64,000 nt of DNA from contig JACKBM010000022.1 of the NCBI GenBank assembly GCA_020634575.1, positions 24,057 through 88,056 on the forward strand, written 5' to 3'. Positions 8,489-18,900 of the stretch are shown here, piece after piece. Below the pieces are notes generated by a model. That model was not told the origin of the DNA. It did not search any database and saw only the letters and a list, made by a program, of their open reading frames with translations. The position numbers were made by a program, and so were the translations under genes. This DNA is from Ardenticatenales bacterium (GTDB lineage Bacteria; Chloroflexota; Anaerolineae; Promineifilales; Promineifilaceae). The first letter of the stretch is position 1. Each line of letters begins with the position of its first letter.

Positions 8489-9562
8489 ATGCTCATCGCT
8501 GATGCGCACCTGGATTTATCCTGGAATGCGCTGCAATGGAACCGGGATTTACGCCAATCGGTCTACACCATTCGGACCCAGGAAGTGGGCACGCCCGGCA
8601 AGGGGCGTACGTTGGGAACGGTGGCGCTGCCGGAGATGCGGCGGGGCAGGGTGGCGCTGAGTATCGCCACGTTGCTGGCGCGTTCAACCGGCCGGTCCGC
8701 CCCCCACATCGACTTCGGCTCCCCGGCCCAGGCTTACGGTATTGCCCGGGGCCAGCTCGCGTACTACCGGGCGCTGGAGGTGGATGGTGAGATCCGTATC
8801 CTGGCCGATGGCGCCGCGTTGGCAGCCCACATGGCAGAATGGCTGGCCTGGGAAGCGGCCGGGGCTGACGAAGCGACTGTGCCGCCGCTCGGCTTTGTCC
8901 TCAGCATGGAGGGGGCTGACCCTATCCGTGACCCGGAGCAACTGGCAGATTGGCATGCCGCCGGGCTGCGGCTGCTGGGGCCGACCCATTATGGCCCGGG
9001 CCGCTATGCCGGCGGCACCGGCACCGAGCTGGGCTTGACAGCAATTGGTCAGGCCCTGCTGCCCGAGATGGCCCGGCTGGGCGTCATCCTCGACCTGACC
9101 CACTTTTCCGATCAATCGTTCTGGCAAGCGGTTGAGCTCTACGATGGGCCGGTCATCGCCAGCCACAACAATTGCCGCGAGCTGGTGCGCCATCAGCGCC
9201 AGTTTAGCGACGAACAGCTCAAATATATCATTGAAAAGGATGGCGTCATTGGCGCCGCTTTTGATATCTGGATGCTGCAGCCCGGCTTTACGCTGGGTGA
9301 CAGCAATGCGGGCATCGGCATGGCCAGGGTGGCTGACCATATCGACTATGTTTGCCAATTGGCGGGGAATAGCCGCCACGCCGCCATCGGCAGCGACCTG
9401 GACGGCGGTTTTGGCCGTGAACAATCCCCATTTGACCTGGACACCATCGCCGATATGCAACAGATCGCCGTCATCCTGGCCGGCCGCGGCTATACGACTG
9501 CTGATATCGAAGCGATCATGTACGGTAATTGGGTCCGTTTATTAAGTGACGCCTGGCGTTAG
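8489..9562 (+). CDS. Membrane dipeptidase-type (peptidase family M19) protein
   Basis: About 357 residues of the M19 renal-dipeptidase family. Zinc-site motifs appear in order: 'DAHLDLSW' near the N-terminus, 'SMEGADPI' (bridging Glu, about 125), 'LDLTHFSDQSFW' and 'IASHNNCREL' (histidines), and 'IGSDLDGGFG' (Asp). Two tandem ATGs (8486 and 8489) follow AAGGAGGG; 8489 has the better spacing. No signal peptide is visible. Family members cleave dipeptides and some act on N-acyl or imino-acid amide bonds. Next to an aminotransferase and aldolases, it may release an amino acid or amine from the pathway substrate. Confidence 0.92.
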   Translation: MLIADAHLDLSWNALQWNRDLRQSVYTIRTQEVGTPGKGRTLGTVALPEMRRGRVALSIATLLARSTGRSAPHIDFGSPAQAYGIARGQLAYYRALEVDGEIRILADGAALAAHMAEWLAWEAAGADEATVPPLGFVLSMEGADPIRDPEQLADWHAAGLRLLGPTHYGPGRYAGGTGTELGLTAIGQALLPEMARLGVILDLTHFSDQSFWQAVELYDGPVIASHNNCRELVRHQRQFSDEQLKYIIEKDGVIGAAFDIWMLQPGFTLGDSNAGIGMARVADHIDYVCQLAGNSRHAAIGSDLDGGFGREQSPFDLDTIADMQQIAVILAGRGYTTADIEAIMYGNWVRLLSDAWR

Positions 9563-9576
9563 GAAGGAGAAAGAGA

Positions 9577-10515
9577 ATGGATATTCAAGAGGTTAAGAAC
9601 ACATTATGCGGGCCGATGATCCCGGTCATTACCCATCTCAACGCCGATCTGAGCGTTAATACGGACGCCATTCGGCAAGAGGTAAATTACCTGGTCGAAC
9701 ACGGCTTGACGACGGGAAATGGTGTGCTGCTGGCAGTGGGTGCTGGTGGCGACTTCAACATGTTGTCGGTCGAAGAGCGTAAACAGGCGGCCCAGGCGAT
9801 TGTCGACGGGGCAGCCGGCCGGGTACCGGTTCTGGTCGGGGCGCAGGATACCAACGTCAACGTGATCATAGAGATGGCTAAGTTTGCTGAGGAAATCGGC
9901 GCCTATGGCATCCAGACCAGCACCCCGTACTACTACCCCCCGTCCGACGAGGATGCGCTGGCCGTTTATCGGGCCGTCCATGATGCGACCTCGCGCATCG
10001 CCATTATGGCCTACAACACGTTCTGGCACGACTATGACTTTCCCTTTGAAGTGCTGGATCAGTTATGCGAGTTGGAGCGGCTGGTCGCCCTGAAGTGGGC
10101 CCGGCCGAGCAATGGTACGGCTTATCTCAAAGGGGTAGCCCGCTACGCGGACCGGCTGGCGGTTGTGGACAACGCCGGCCTCTGGGTGATGAACCATATG
10201 CTGGGCGGCACCGGTTTTATCACCCACCTGGCCACCATCTGGCCGGAGCATGACCTGGAGATCTGGCATCTCCTGCAGGCTGGCGAATACCGGGCGGCGC
10301 AGCAAAAACAAATGGCGGCCAACTGGGTCTGGCAGGAGTTCCGCGGCAAGATGGCTCGCCGTACCAGTGGTGAGTCGCCGCCGGTGAAGGCGGCGCTGGA
10401 CCTCCTGGGGCGCTACGGCGGTCCCAGCCGATTGCCAGGACGGACCCTGAATGCCGAGGAACGTGCTGAGCTCAAGCAGCTGCTGCAGAACATTGGCGTG
10501 CCGGGCCTGAGCTAG
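9577..10515 (+). CDS. Dihydrodipicolinate synthase family (class I aldolase) protein
   Basis: A 312-residue TIM-barrel aldolase of the DapA/NanA family. The Schiff-base lysine is Lys173 in 'LVALKWARPS', and the conserved tyrosine is Tyr146 in 'MAYNTFW', where DapA has YNTP-like sequence. The GTTGE loop of true DapA is replaced by 'GAGGDFN', so lysine biosynthesis is unlikely. Members with such changes cleave or condense pyruvate with aldehydes, or act as sugar-acid dehydratases. It has a strong GGAAGGAG site and starts 14 bases after the dipeptidase gene. Confidence 0.9.
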   Translation: MDIQEVKNTLCGPMIPVITHLNADLSVNTDAIRQEVNYLVEHGLTTGNGVLLAVGAGGDFNMLSVEERKQAAQAIVDGAAGRVPVLVGAQDTNVNVIIEMAKFAEEIGAYGIQTSTPYYYPPSDEDALAVYRAVHDATSRIAIMAYNTFWHDYDFPFEVLDQLCELERLVALKWARPSNGTAYLKGVARYADRLAVVDNAGLWVMNHMLGGTGFITHLATIWPEHDLEIWHLLQAGEYRAAQQKQMAANWVWQEFRGKMARRTSGESPPVKAALDLLGRYGGPSRLPGRTLNAEERAELKQLLQNIGVPGLS

Positions 10516-10554
10516 CCAGCCTGCCCGTGGCAGGTTCTTTCTTGAGGACAGACT

Positions 10555-11316
10555 ATGATTGATTTAACTGGCAAAGTAGCGCTGGTGACCGGCGCCGGAC
10601 GGGGTATCGGCAAGGGTTGTGCCCTGGCCCTGGCGGCGGCCGGGGCGACGGTGGTGCTGAATGACCGGCCGGACAGCCCCGACCTGGCTACCGCTGTGGC
10701 CGAGGTCACTGCTCTGGGTAATGGCGGGTACGGCGTCGAGGCGGATGTATTCAGCCGTAATGGTTGTGAGCAGCTGCTGACCGAGGCGCTGCGGCTGGCT
10801 GGCCAGGTTGATATCCTGGTCAGTAACCCGGCTCGCAGCAGCCGGGCGCCGTTCCTGGAATTTTCCCTGGAAAACTTTGAAAGCACCATTCAGGCCACGT
10901 TGATTGGCGGCTTCAACATGAGCCAGCTGGCCGCGCGCCATATGGTTGAACGGGGGGAGGGCGGCAAGATCATCTTCATCTCCAGCGTCCACGCGGAACG
11001 GCCCTACCAGCGCGCTGTCGCCTACAACGCCGCCAAGGCCGGGCTTAACCACATGGCCCGGACCATCGCTCGCGAACTGGTCCCCCACCGGATCAATGTG
11101 AATATCATCGAGCCTGGCTGGATTGATACGCCCGGGGAGCATGCCTCTTTTGGGCAGGCACACGTTCAGCAGGCTGGGGCCAAATTGCCCTGGGGACGTC
11201 TTGGCACGCCGGCTGATATCGGCCAGGCGGTGGCCTTCCTGGCCTCGCCCGCGGCAGACTACATCACCGGCACGATGCTCGCCGTCGATGGCGGTTTTCG
11301 TGACAAGGACACATAA
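10555..11316 (+). CDS. Short-chain dehydrogenase/reductase (classical SDR)
   Basis: A 253-residue Rossmann enzyme with the cofactor motif 'VTGAGRGIGKG' near residue 12, an acidic residue after beta-2 ('VVLNDRPD'), which suggests NAD preference, the catalytic serine region 'IIFISSVHAERPYQ', and the active-site 'YNAAKAG'. The NNAG motif is changed to 'SNPARSS'. The C-terminal 'ADYITGTMLAVDGGF' is the canonical SDR ending. It probably oxidises a hydroxyl group of a pathway intermediate. Confidence 0.93.
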   Translation: MIDLTGKVALVTGAGRGIGKGCALALAAAGATVVLNDRPDSPDLATAVAEVTALGNGGYGVEADVFSRNGCEQLLTEALRLAGQVDILVSNPARSSRAPFLEFSLENFESTIQATLIGGFNMSQLAARHMVERGEGGKIIFISSVHAERPYQRAVAYNAAKAGLNHMARTIARELVPHRINVNIIEPGWIDTPGEHASFGQAHVQQAGAKLPWGRLGTPADIGQAVAFLASPAADYITGTMLAVDGGFRDKDT

Positions 11317-11331
11317 GGAGGGTATGCACAC

Positions 11332-12108
11332 ATGAGACGCAGTAAGGTTTTGGCTAAATGGCGGGCTGGCAAGTTTGCCCGTTTTTCAGCAATGGGGCAC
11401 GTACTGCCCTTTTTTATCCGCTATTCAGCCCGTTATGCATACGATGGGATCTGGCTGGACCTGGAGCATCGCAACATGGACAACCGGGAAGTCCAGCATT
11501 TGCTGGCGCTGGGCCACCTGTATGACATCGACATAATGGTGCGCCCGCCGACGACCATGCGTGGCCAGCTCTACCGTTACCTGGAAGATGGGGCAACCGG
11601 TTTCATGATCCCGTTTGTCTCCACGCCCGAAATTGCTCGGGATATTGTGGCAGCGACCAAATACCCGCCACTGGGCAACCGGGGGCTGGATGGGGCCGGT
11701 CTGGACAGCGATTTTGGTCTTTACACCTGGAAAGAGGGCAGCACCTATATTGAAGACGCCAACCGGGAAACCTTCATCGTTGCCCAGATCGAGACGCTGG
11801 AGGCGCTGGAGAATGCCGAGGCAATCGCAGCGGTGCCGGGCATCGACCTGCTTTTCCTGGGGCCGGGCGACATGCAGCTACGTATGGATGCTGACCCAAC
11901 CGTAGACCTGACGATGGCCGATGCCACCCAGGCCGTCAAGGCAGCGGCGGATAAGCAGGGCAAGCTGTGGGGCCGCACGGCCGGTTCGGCTGAAGAGCTG
12001 GGCCGCTACCGGGCGATGGGAGCGGCCATGGTGCCGCTGGGCGGCGACTTCTCGCTCATGAATGTTCTGCGCGATGCCAGCGCCGCGATGGATGAGGTAT
12101 TGGATTAA
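11332..12108 (+). CDS. HpcH/HpaI family aldolase
   Basis: A 258-residue class II, metal-dependent 2-keto-3-deoxy-sugar-acid aldolase. Signature segments are 'GIWLDLEHRNMD' (residues about 38-50), 'VRPPTTMRGQLYRYLEDGATG' split across about 65-85 with the substrate Arg, 'IPFVSTPEIARD', the metal Glu in 'AQIETLEALENAE', and 'LFLGPGDMQ' with the metal Asp. The family cleaves 2-keto-3-deoxy acids to pyruvate or an aldehyde. It is the last gene of the rightward operon and would be a natural end point of a dehydratase-aldolase route. Confidence 0.92.
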   Translation: MRRSKVLAKWRAGKFARFSAMGHVLPFFIRYSARYAYDGIWLDLEHRNMDNREVQHLLALGHLYDIDIMVRPPTTMRGQLYRYLEDGATGFMIPFVSTPEIARDIVAATKYPPLGNRGLDGAGLDSDFGLYTWKEGSTYIEDANRETFIVAQIETLEALENAEAIAAVPGIDLLFLGPGDMQLRMDADPTVDLTMADATQAVKAAADKQGKLWGRTAGSAEELGRYRAMGAAMVPLGGDFSLMNVLRDASAAMDEVLD

Positions 12109-12144
12109 GCGATCGTTGGGACGTAGCCGCCTGGGTATACGACA

Positions 12145-12275
12145 GGGGGGACCTCCAGTGGCCTGCAGGCGACCGGCAGACCCCCTGCCAGGAGGCCCCC
12201 CTGAAGCAATGCTGCGACGACCCGCTGATACAACAACCTGGTGTCAGCCGGCCAACCTATGATTGCCGGCTGACA
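12145..12275. terminator. Two hairpins between converging genes
   Basis: A GGGGGG-a-CCTCC / GGAGG-CCCCC stem (12145-12201) is followed by an 11-bp perfect stem TGTCAGCCGGC / GCCGGCTGACA with a 12-base loop (12242-12275). They lie between the rightward aldolase stop and the end of a leftward small gene. Neither has a clear T-tract, so they may act as bidirectional structures or be repeat remnants rather than classical intrinsic terminators. Confidence 0.4.
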
Positions 12276-12323
12276 GGAATTATCATGTGTAGGCAGGCGG
12301 CGGGCGCTCTGTTGCCGTATTGT

Positions 12324-12557
12324 TCAGCCATGTACGATGCGATCAACGAGCGGCAAAGATACGACGGCGGCCGTGACAATAGCGGATTCGTGCCAGCTAA
12401 ATTCATCGACCAGGTACGCGATGGCGAGGCCAATCGTCAGGCAGACAACAATGGTGACGAACGGGTTTGGTGAGCCATACCGTTTCAATAACACGAGGCT
12501 AACGAAAGTAACGCCTGAAATGATCAGAATGGCACCGATTAGGATTAGTAGCGGCAT
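12324..12557 (-). CDS. Small integral membrane protein, unknown
   Basis: A 77-residue protein with three predicted hydrophobic segments ('LLILIGAILIISGVTFVSLV', 'FVTIVVCLTIGLAIAYLV', 'AIVTAAVVSLPLVDRIV') and a short 'KRYGSPNP' loop. AGGAG lies upstream of the ATG, so it is likely expressed. It follows the other small membrane gene by 15 bases and both lie downstream of the giant RHS gene on the same strand. I do not recognise a family. Confidence 0.6.
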   Translation of the reverse strand: MPLLILIGAILIISGVTFVSLVLLKRYGSPNPFVTIVVCLTIGLAIAYLVDEFSWHESAIVTAAVVSLPLVDRIVHG

Positions 12558-12572
12558 GTCACAATCTCCTTG

Positions 12573-12836
12573 TTAGTCTGGCTGCGCGTCTTCGGGCAAA
12601 TAATCGGATTTACTGAAGGCGGAAAGCATTCGGCTTAGCGCCATGACGATTAGGGCCAGGTTAAACAGAAAGCGGTTGACGCCGATAAGATGAAGGAATA
12701 TGAGCACGGTGGCCATCCAGAGCAGTATGGCCAACTGCCCCCAACTCCCGCCCCTCCGTTTTTGCAGAAAGGCAAATAGCACTGTGAGGCCAAAGGCCGC
12801 CAGCATCGTGAAAGGGTTTAGAGATATCAGATCCAT
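12573..12836 (-). CDS. Small integral membrane protein, unknown
   Basis: An 87-residue protein with three hydrophobic stretches ('MLAAFGLTVLFAFL', 'LAILLWMATVLIFLHLIGV', 'FLFNLALIVMALSRML') and an acidic tail 'DYLPEDAQPD'. The start at 12836 follows a strong AGGAGG box; an upstream in-frame extension lacks one. It probably forms a two-gene unit with the next 77-residue gene. Small multi-span proteins behind a toxin-like gene can be immunity proteins, but a strong hairpin separates it from the RHS gene, so that is speculation. Confidence 0.62.
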   Translation of the reverse strand: MDLISLNPFTMLAAFGLTVLFAFLQKRRGGSWGQLAILLWMATVLIFLHLIGVNRFLFNLALIVMALSRMLSAFSKSDYLPEDAQPD

Positions 12837-12897
12837 GTTTTCCTCCTGGGAATTGCCACATAAAGGACAATCTTTACAACTGTGAACATAATGATGA

Positions 12898-12958
12898 AAA
12901 GCTGGCGCCTGGCAGCCCATATGCTTGCCACGCAGGTCTGGCCGCAGGCGCCAGCTTT
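12898..12958 (-). terminator. 14-bp hairpin terminator after the RHS gene
   Basis: AAAGCTGGCGCCTG (12898-12911) pairs perfectly with CAGGCGCCAGCTTT (12945-12958) around a 33-base loop. Read on the minus strand it lies 36 bases after the RHS stop and the second arm runs into CTTTTCATC. It should separate the RHS transcript from the small membrane genes. Confidence 0.6.
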
Positions 12959-12993
12959 ATATCTTTCTAGAGCGTCTCACCGGCCGGATTCAA

Positions 12994-15900
12994 TCAGTAC
13001 CAGTTGCCATTTCCTGTGTAATAATGAACCTGACCGTTATAGAAATAGGTAACCGTTGTGGTTGATGAATCTGCCAGTACCTCCATCACATAGAGCAGGA
13101 CTTCGCCAAGGTATCCCCATGCATGATCGCCGTAGATGTGCTGCATCTGGCCACTTTGCCCGTCAATAACGTGAAGATTGACTTCATCGGCGAGAAACGA
13201 ATTGCGTGCAACTGTAAGCCGAATCGTATCGCCTGGACTGGCATGACTGAGTGCAGCATCAAACCCTCTCACGAGCCCATCAAGCCCGACGCCGGTGAAG
13301 TGGAGTGCCAGCGCGAATAGGCCGAGCAGGACACCTACAATGATCATGGCAACTGTCACAAGCTGTGCGCCCGCGGCGGCAGTAGCCAACCAGGCGGCGT
13401 CCACATTGACCATTGAAAGCAGAATGCCAATGGCGGTACTCAGCTCTTCTATGGCCTTCGCAGTATTGGTGAACAGCATCTTGAGACCAGCGATCAGGGG
13501 ACCAAGCACGGACAAAATCTGTCCTACGACGCCGGCAGTGATTGAAATGTCATCAAAGGCAGATTTGATCTCGCCAAGAGAATCGCGGATAAGTTGTGCC
13601 TGCTCAACGGTCAGATCGATCTGACCGCCATCCGCACGCCAGGATTCCCAGCCAAAGTGTTGCAACCATTCAGTGAAGTGTCCGGTTGGGTCGGTCCCCA
13701 TCAAGGGCCTGTTTTGCGCGTAAGCGAAGCGATTGAGAACGGCGGAATTGAGGGCGATGGGTGCCTGGCTTCTTGAGGTTTTTACGCTTTGTGATAAAGC
13801 TGCTTCGCTGTAGTCACCAGTCAAAGCCGCAAACTGTTTGCCCGGCACCAACGTATCCGCGCTGAGGAACCGGCCGGTTCCCGGATCATAATAGCGCGCG
13901 TTGTAATCATAGAGACCCAGCTTGTCGTCCCAGCGCTGGCTGGTGTATTGGTAGCCGGTTGGGGTAACAGTGCCGCTGGTCTCCCAGCGCAGCTCGCCCC
14001 AGGGGGTGTAACGGCGGTCAGAGCGGACCAGGCCGTTGGCCCAGAGGGTGGTCGTCGTGCTGCCGAGGTGGTCGCGCAGGAAGAAGCTGACTTCAGCGGC
14101 CTCGCGCATTGCCACAAGGGCGCCGCCGAAGGCGTAATGGCGTGTTTCCAGGTTGGTAGCGAGATTGTGGCTGAACAGCTTGCCCAGCTGCACCGTATCC
14201 TGACCACGCAGATAGTCGCGCCGCAAGACCAGGCGGCTGTCTGCATCGTAGACAAAGCCGATATCTTCGCCGCGCAGCCGTGGGTCGGTGGCCCGAGCCA
14301 GCATGTTGTCGACCGTCCAGCTTTGCTGCCAGCGGCGCCCCATATCATCCAGCCGCTCGATCATGTTGCCGTTGGCATCATACCAGGCCGTCTGGCTTTT
14401 GTTGAGATGGGTCACAGCGTGGGGTTGGCTACCCAGGTAGTCCTGGCTCATATTCCCCTTCTGCACAAGATTACCTAGCACATCATAATTGTACTGCTCA
14501 TTGTAGGATCCGGCCGGTGCCCCGCTGGTGTAGGCTGCTGTCAGCCGGTATAACGCATCGTAGCTGAAATGCTGGGTCTGGTTACCACCGGCCGGTGCCT
14601 GTCTATCCAGGATCGCCGTGATGTTGCCGGCCCCATCGTAGCTGTAACTGAGCCAGCCGCCCGCGCCGCTGAAGGCGTTGCTGTTGATCGCGTCCAGGCG
14701 AAAGGCGTTATCGTAGGCAAATGTCTGGGTGATGTTATTGCCCAGTCGCAGCGCCGTCAGCTGGCCGGCGGCATTGTAGCTGGCCTCGTCGACATAGATA
14801 CCGTCCCCGACCAGCGCCCGGGGCTGGCCATTGGCCCAGTAGTAATCGGTCACCACCTTTTCGCCGTACTGCCAACCGGCCGGTGCCGTGTGGGCTGTAC
14901 CTGGATAGTAGGTGGCGCTGGGCAGGCCGCCATCCGTGTACTCATAGCGGAATTCATACTGCTGCCCGGCTACGGTACGCTGTTCGGTCAACATCTGGCC
15001 GTGGATGTCGTAGTGGAACGTCGCGCTGTTGTTACCGGCCGGGGCGTAGGCTGTCATGCTGGTGCGCCGGCCAAGCCCGGCATTGCCGCCACTCTGGTCA
15101 TCGTAGCCGTAGCTGGCCAGAACGGTGCTGCCGGCCAGCCTGGCGGTGAGCCGATGGAGCGTGTCGTAGTTGAAGTTGATGGTTTGCCCGAGACTGTCCC
15201 GCTGCCAGCTGAGATTGCCGGCGGCATCATAGCCGTACTGCCAGGTGCCCATATCGGGATCGATGAGTTGGATCTTGCGACCCATCTGATCATATTCGAT
15301 GGTCGTTACATTGCCCGCCGCATCGAGAACCTGGGTGAGCTGACCCTTGAGGTCGTAGGTGTAACGAGTTCGGCTGAAGGTGAGTTCGCTGTAATCGTTG
15401 AGCTGGATGGTGGCCCCGGCGGTGCGGGCCAGCGCGGTAAATTGCCAGCCGCTGACAGCCCATCCGGCCGGTTGCGCCAGCGTAACCGCGGCGACCTGTT
15501 CCGGCTTACTTTCCGGCCAGATCATGACGGTAAATTCGCGGCTGGTGGCGTCGCCGCGCATAACAACCCGGTAATCCATGTTGGCGCTATAGGGGAGCAG
15601 GCTGATGCTCTGGCTGCTGCTGCCGGTTGTCTGCAGAAGCTCGATGGTGCCGTTACGGATGGCCAGGGCCCAGCGGTGGAAGCTGCTCGTATCCCAGACC
15701 CCATTGTCATTAAAGAAGTAGAATTCCTGGTTATTCTGATTGCCGCGGAAGCTGAATTGCACGCCCCAGTCTGGGTGGTTGCTGACCGGCCGGATGATAC
15801 TGGTGCCCCAACTCCCATCGCCCGTCAGTTTGACTGCCCCGCTGTTGACACTGACGTTGCCTTGCCTGGTCCAGCCCGGTAAACGCCGGTTGTCAAACTC

Positions 15901-18900
15901 ATCCCGAAAAGGTTCCAACGCTTCGTCGACACCCACCAGCTGCCCGGCATCATCCCGCAGGGCGACGCGTAGATGTCGCTCCGGGTCGATGTTGTAAACC
16001 TGGTGCAGGCCATAAACTGTGGTATTGACCGCGCCGGTCAGGGCTACCTGGCGAACTGGATTGCCGGCACTATCATAATCGGTGAATGTGTGACTGACGG
16101 CCTGGCTGGGCGTGGCATAGGCTGGCCCACCTTCGCCAGCGGCAGCCAGCAGGTAAGGGGCGCTCTGACGAATCACGCGACCGGCGCCATCGTACAAGGT
16201 ATCGACGATGATGCGTTGGCCGGTAAATTTGCCAGCGGCCCACCAATCCGTATGGGCAGCTTGCTGCTGGATGGGGCGGCCCAGGCCATCAACAAATTCG
16301 CGCTGCCAGCTCCCACCCGTAGACCAGGCCGCCGCGCCGGTCTGGCTGCGTTGCCAGCTGGCCGTATAGCTGAGACCACCGGCTTGCAGCTGGTAGCTAT
16401 GCGCTTCGACCGGCCGGTTCCCGGCAAAATCAGCTTCGCTCCGGTAGCGGAAGGTGAGCCGGCCGAGGCTGTCGTAGCGATAGAAGGTGGCGGCCCCATT
16501 GGGATCGGTCTGGCGGCGCAGGGTACCGGCCGGTTCAAGCAGATCGCAATTGATATTGAGCCCGCAGTAAGCGGTCGTTGTGGTATGGCCCAGGGCGTTG
16601 CTGCTGCTGACGGGATAAAGATGATAGAGCGGGTCAAAGGTCGTTGTTGTGATATTGCCCAGCGGGTCGATGAGCCGGATGGGATTGGCGAAACTGTCGT
16701 ATTCAAAGCGTTGACCGCTGTATTGGCCTGCGGCGATGCGCTGCTCAATGCGTGTCGGCAATCCCTTCAGGGGCTGTTTGTTCCAGCCGCGATTGTCATA
16801 ACTCGTTCTTGTTTCGCCGATCAGTGTCGCGCCATCGTATTCACGCTCACGAGCAATTGCGCTCACAAGCCAGGCTGCTTCGTTGGGGTAGAAATTGCGG
16901 CTGACGATATGGTGCCGCTCTGTGGACCCGCCCAGCATCCCAATCTTTTCGAGGCGTGTTTCGTTGCCAAACTGGCGGTTGTTTTGCCGGCCGTAGGTAT
17001 GGATGGTGACTGTGCTGGTGGCCTGGCCGCCGCGTTGGAAGCTGGTTGCCGTTTCAGTCTGCGCGTAGGTGAAGTCGAAATCCTCCAGGCCATCGCCGGT
17101 AATGTCTGCCGCGTCGGTCGCGTAGAGGATTTCTTGCTGGCTCGTCAGGAAGCCGTCCGCAGCGTAGCTTTCGCTGCGCTGAACCCGACCACTGTGGTCG
17201 CGATCCTGGAGGAAGCGTGTGATCTGGCGCTGAAGCTGGCTACCGTCGTAATCCAACCAGGTCTGCTCCATGCTGGCAAAACCGACCAACGGCCGGTGGC
17301 CGTAGCTGTAGCCATTCACCTGGTCCGCCCGTGGACAGTTAAACGCGCCCGGCAAATTGCCGACGGCGCCATCATACTGATCGTAACAGGGCGTCGTGGG
17401 CGTAAACTGTTGAATGGCTGGCGTGTTGTGGACGCCATCAAAGACACGCTGCTCGGTGACGAAAAAAGAGCGGCCATAAAGTGGGATAGGGCTGCTCCAG
17501 CCAGGTGACTGCCGGCCATCATCCGCATAACTGAATTCAGTCCGGCCACCAACGCCATTGTCAATGGCGACGAGATGTTCGAAGCGATAACAACTGGTCT
17601 GGTTGGTGTGCGCCAGGGAGTTGTAGGTGAAGGTAGTGGCCGGTAGCGCACCCTGACCGCTGACACCGATCTCCTGAATGGAGTGGACGAGATAGCTACG
17701 GCTGCTACGATGGCCCTGGCCACAAGGATTGTTGTCATGGAAAACACCAGACAACCCGAAATCAATGCGGCGCCAGGGCGTGGTCATGTCGAGGTGGTAA
17801 ATGTCGATGGCATCGACCCGCTGGTCATTGGTTAACTGGAAGCGGAGTTCGCTGCCGTAGTTGCTGGTTACGCGCGTGAGCGCATCGGGCGCCTGAGCGG
17901 TGAAGTTGTAGCGGATATGGGCCACACGGGCGTTGTCAGTCAGTACCGTGAGTTCGGCCGGGGGTTGCCCATGATGTTCAGGCGGGGTGGTCCAGTTCAC
18001 GTAGCCGTATTGAATCTGGTTGCCGCGACTGTCGGTGATGGTGTCCACCTGCCAGCGCAGCGGACTGTAGCCGGGCCGGAAACCGGCCGGTTGGACTCCC
18101 GTCAGCACAAGATGGGTCGGCGGGACGCTCTGGCCGGTCTCGGCCTCTTCCAGAAAACCCAGGCGGTAGACGGTGCCATTGCCGGCCGTTACCAGCCAAT
18201 ATTGGCCATGCCCGTTCACACCGGGTTGCAGTGCTGGATTGACAGTATGCAGTTCGATCTTCAGGCTGGGTCCGTTGATGGCGATGTAGCGGGTCACGTT
18301 CCCCACGGCCGATGCCCGCTTCAGTTGATAACTCTGGCCGTTGAGCACCAGCGAAAATTCATCGCCATGATGCAGGAACAAGTTGCCGTTTGGCTTGATC
18401 TCCACCAGCTGCCGGCTGATCTCGACATGGCCTAAAGACCAGCCATTGCCGAGCGGGCCGATGTCCTGGCCGTCAAAAAAAACCATGCCATTTAATCCGG
18501 CACTGTTATAGCTGACGTCGATGTTGGGTGTGAGGTTGCCGCGACCGGCCGGTAGCTCAATGGGATATTGAAAGGTGGCTGCGCCAGTGAAGCTGCTGAC
18601 CGCTGGGACCTGCCATTCGTACCGCCAGGGAGATGGGACATCGCCGCCAGCTTCATCAGGCGCCACCAGCGCCCATTGCCCAAGGTTTGGCAGCTGTAAG
18701 GAGACGAGGTTGGGACCGTGGCTGGTCAGGGCCGGCACGGTCCAACTGTTATTGGCGGCATCGAAATGGCCGAAGTAGCTCGTAGGCGTTAGCGCCAGGT
18801 TACTGGTATCAGCGGCCAGCAGGAGCGGCCGCTCAGGTTGCAGGATGGTCTCAGTCTGCAGGCCGATGGCGCTGAACTGGAGGGCCTGGCTGACACCGGC

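Noticed and set aside
9577..10515. Lysine biosynthesis DapA
   Set aside because: The GTTGE-type loop and the YNTP-type segment are altered and the gene sits in a catabolic operon.
14569..17508. Two long plus-strand open frames opposite the RHS gene
   Set aside because: They mirror the YD repeats in antisense; no start signal and no domain.
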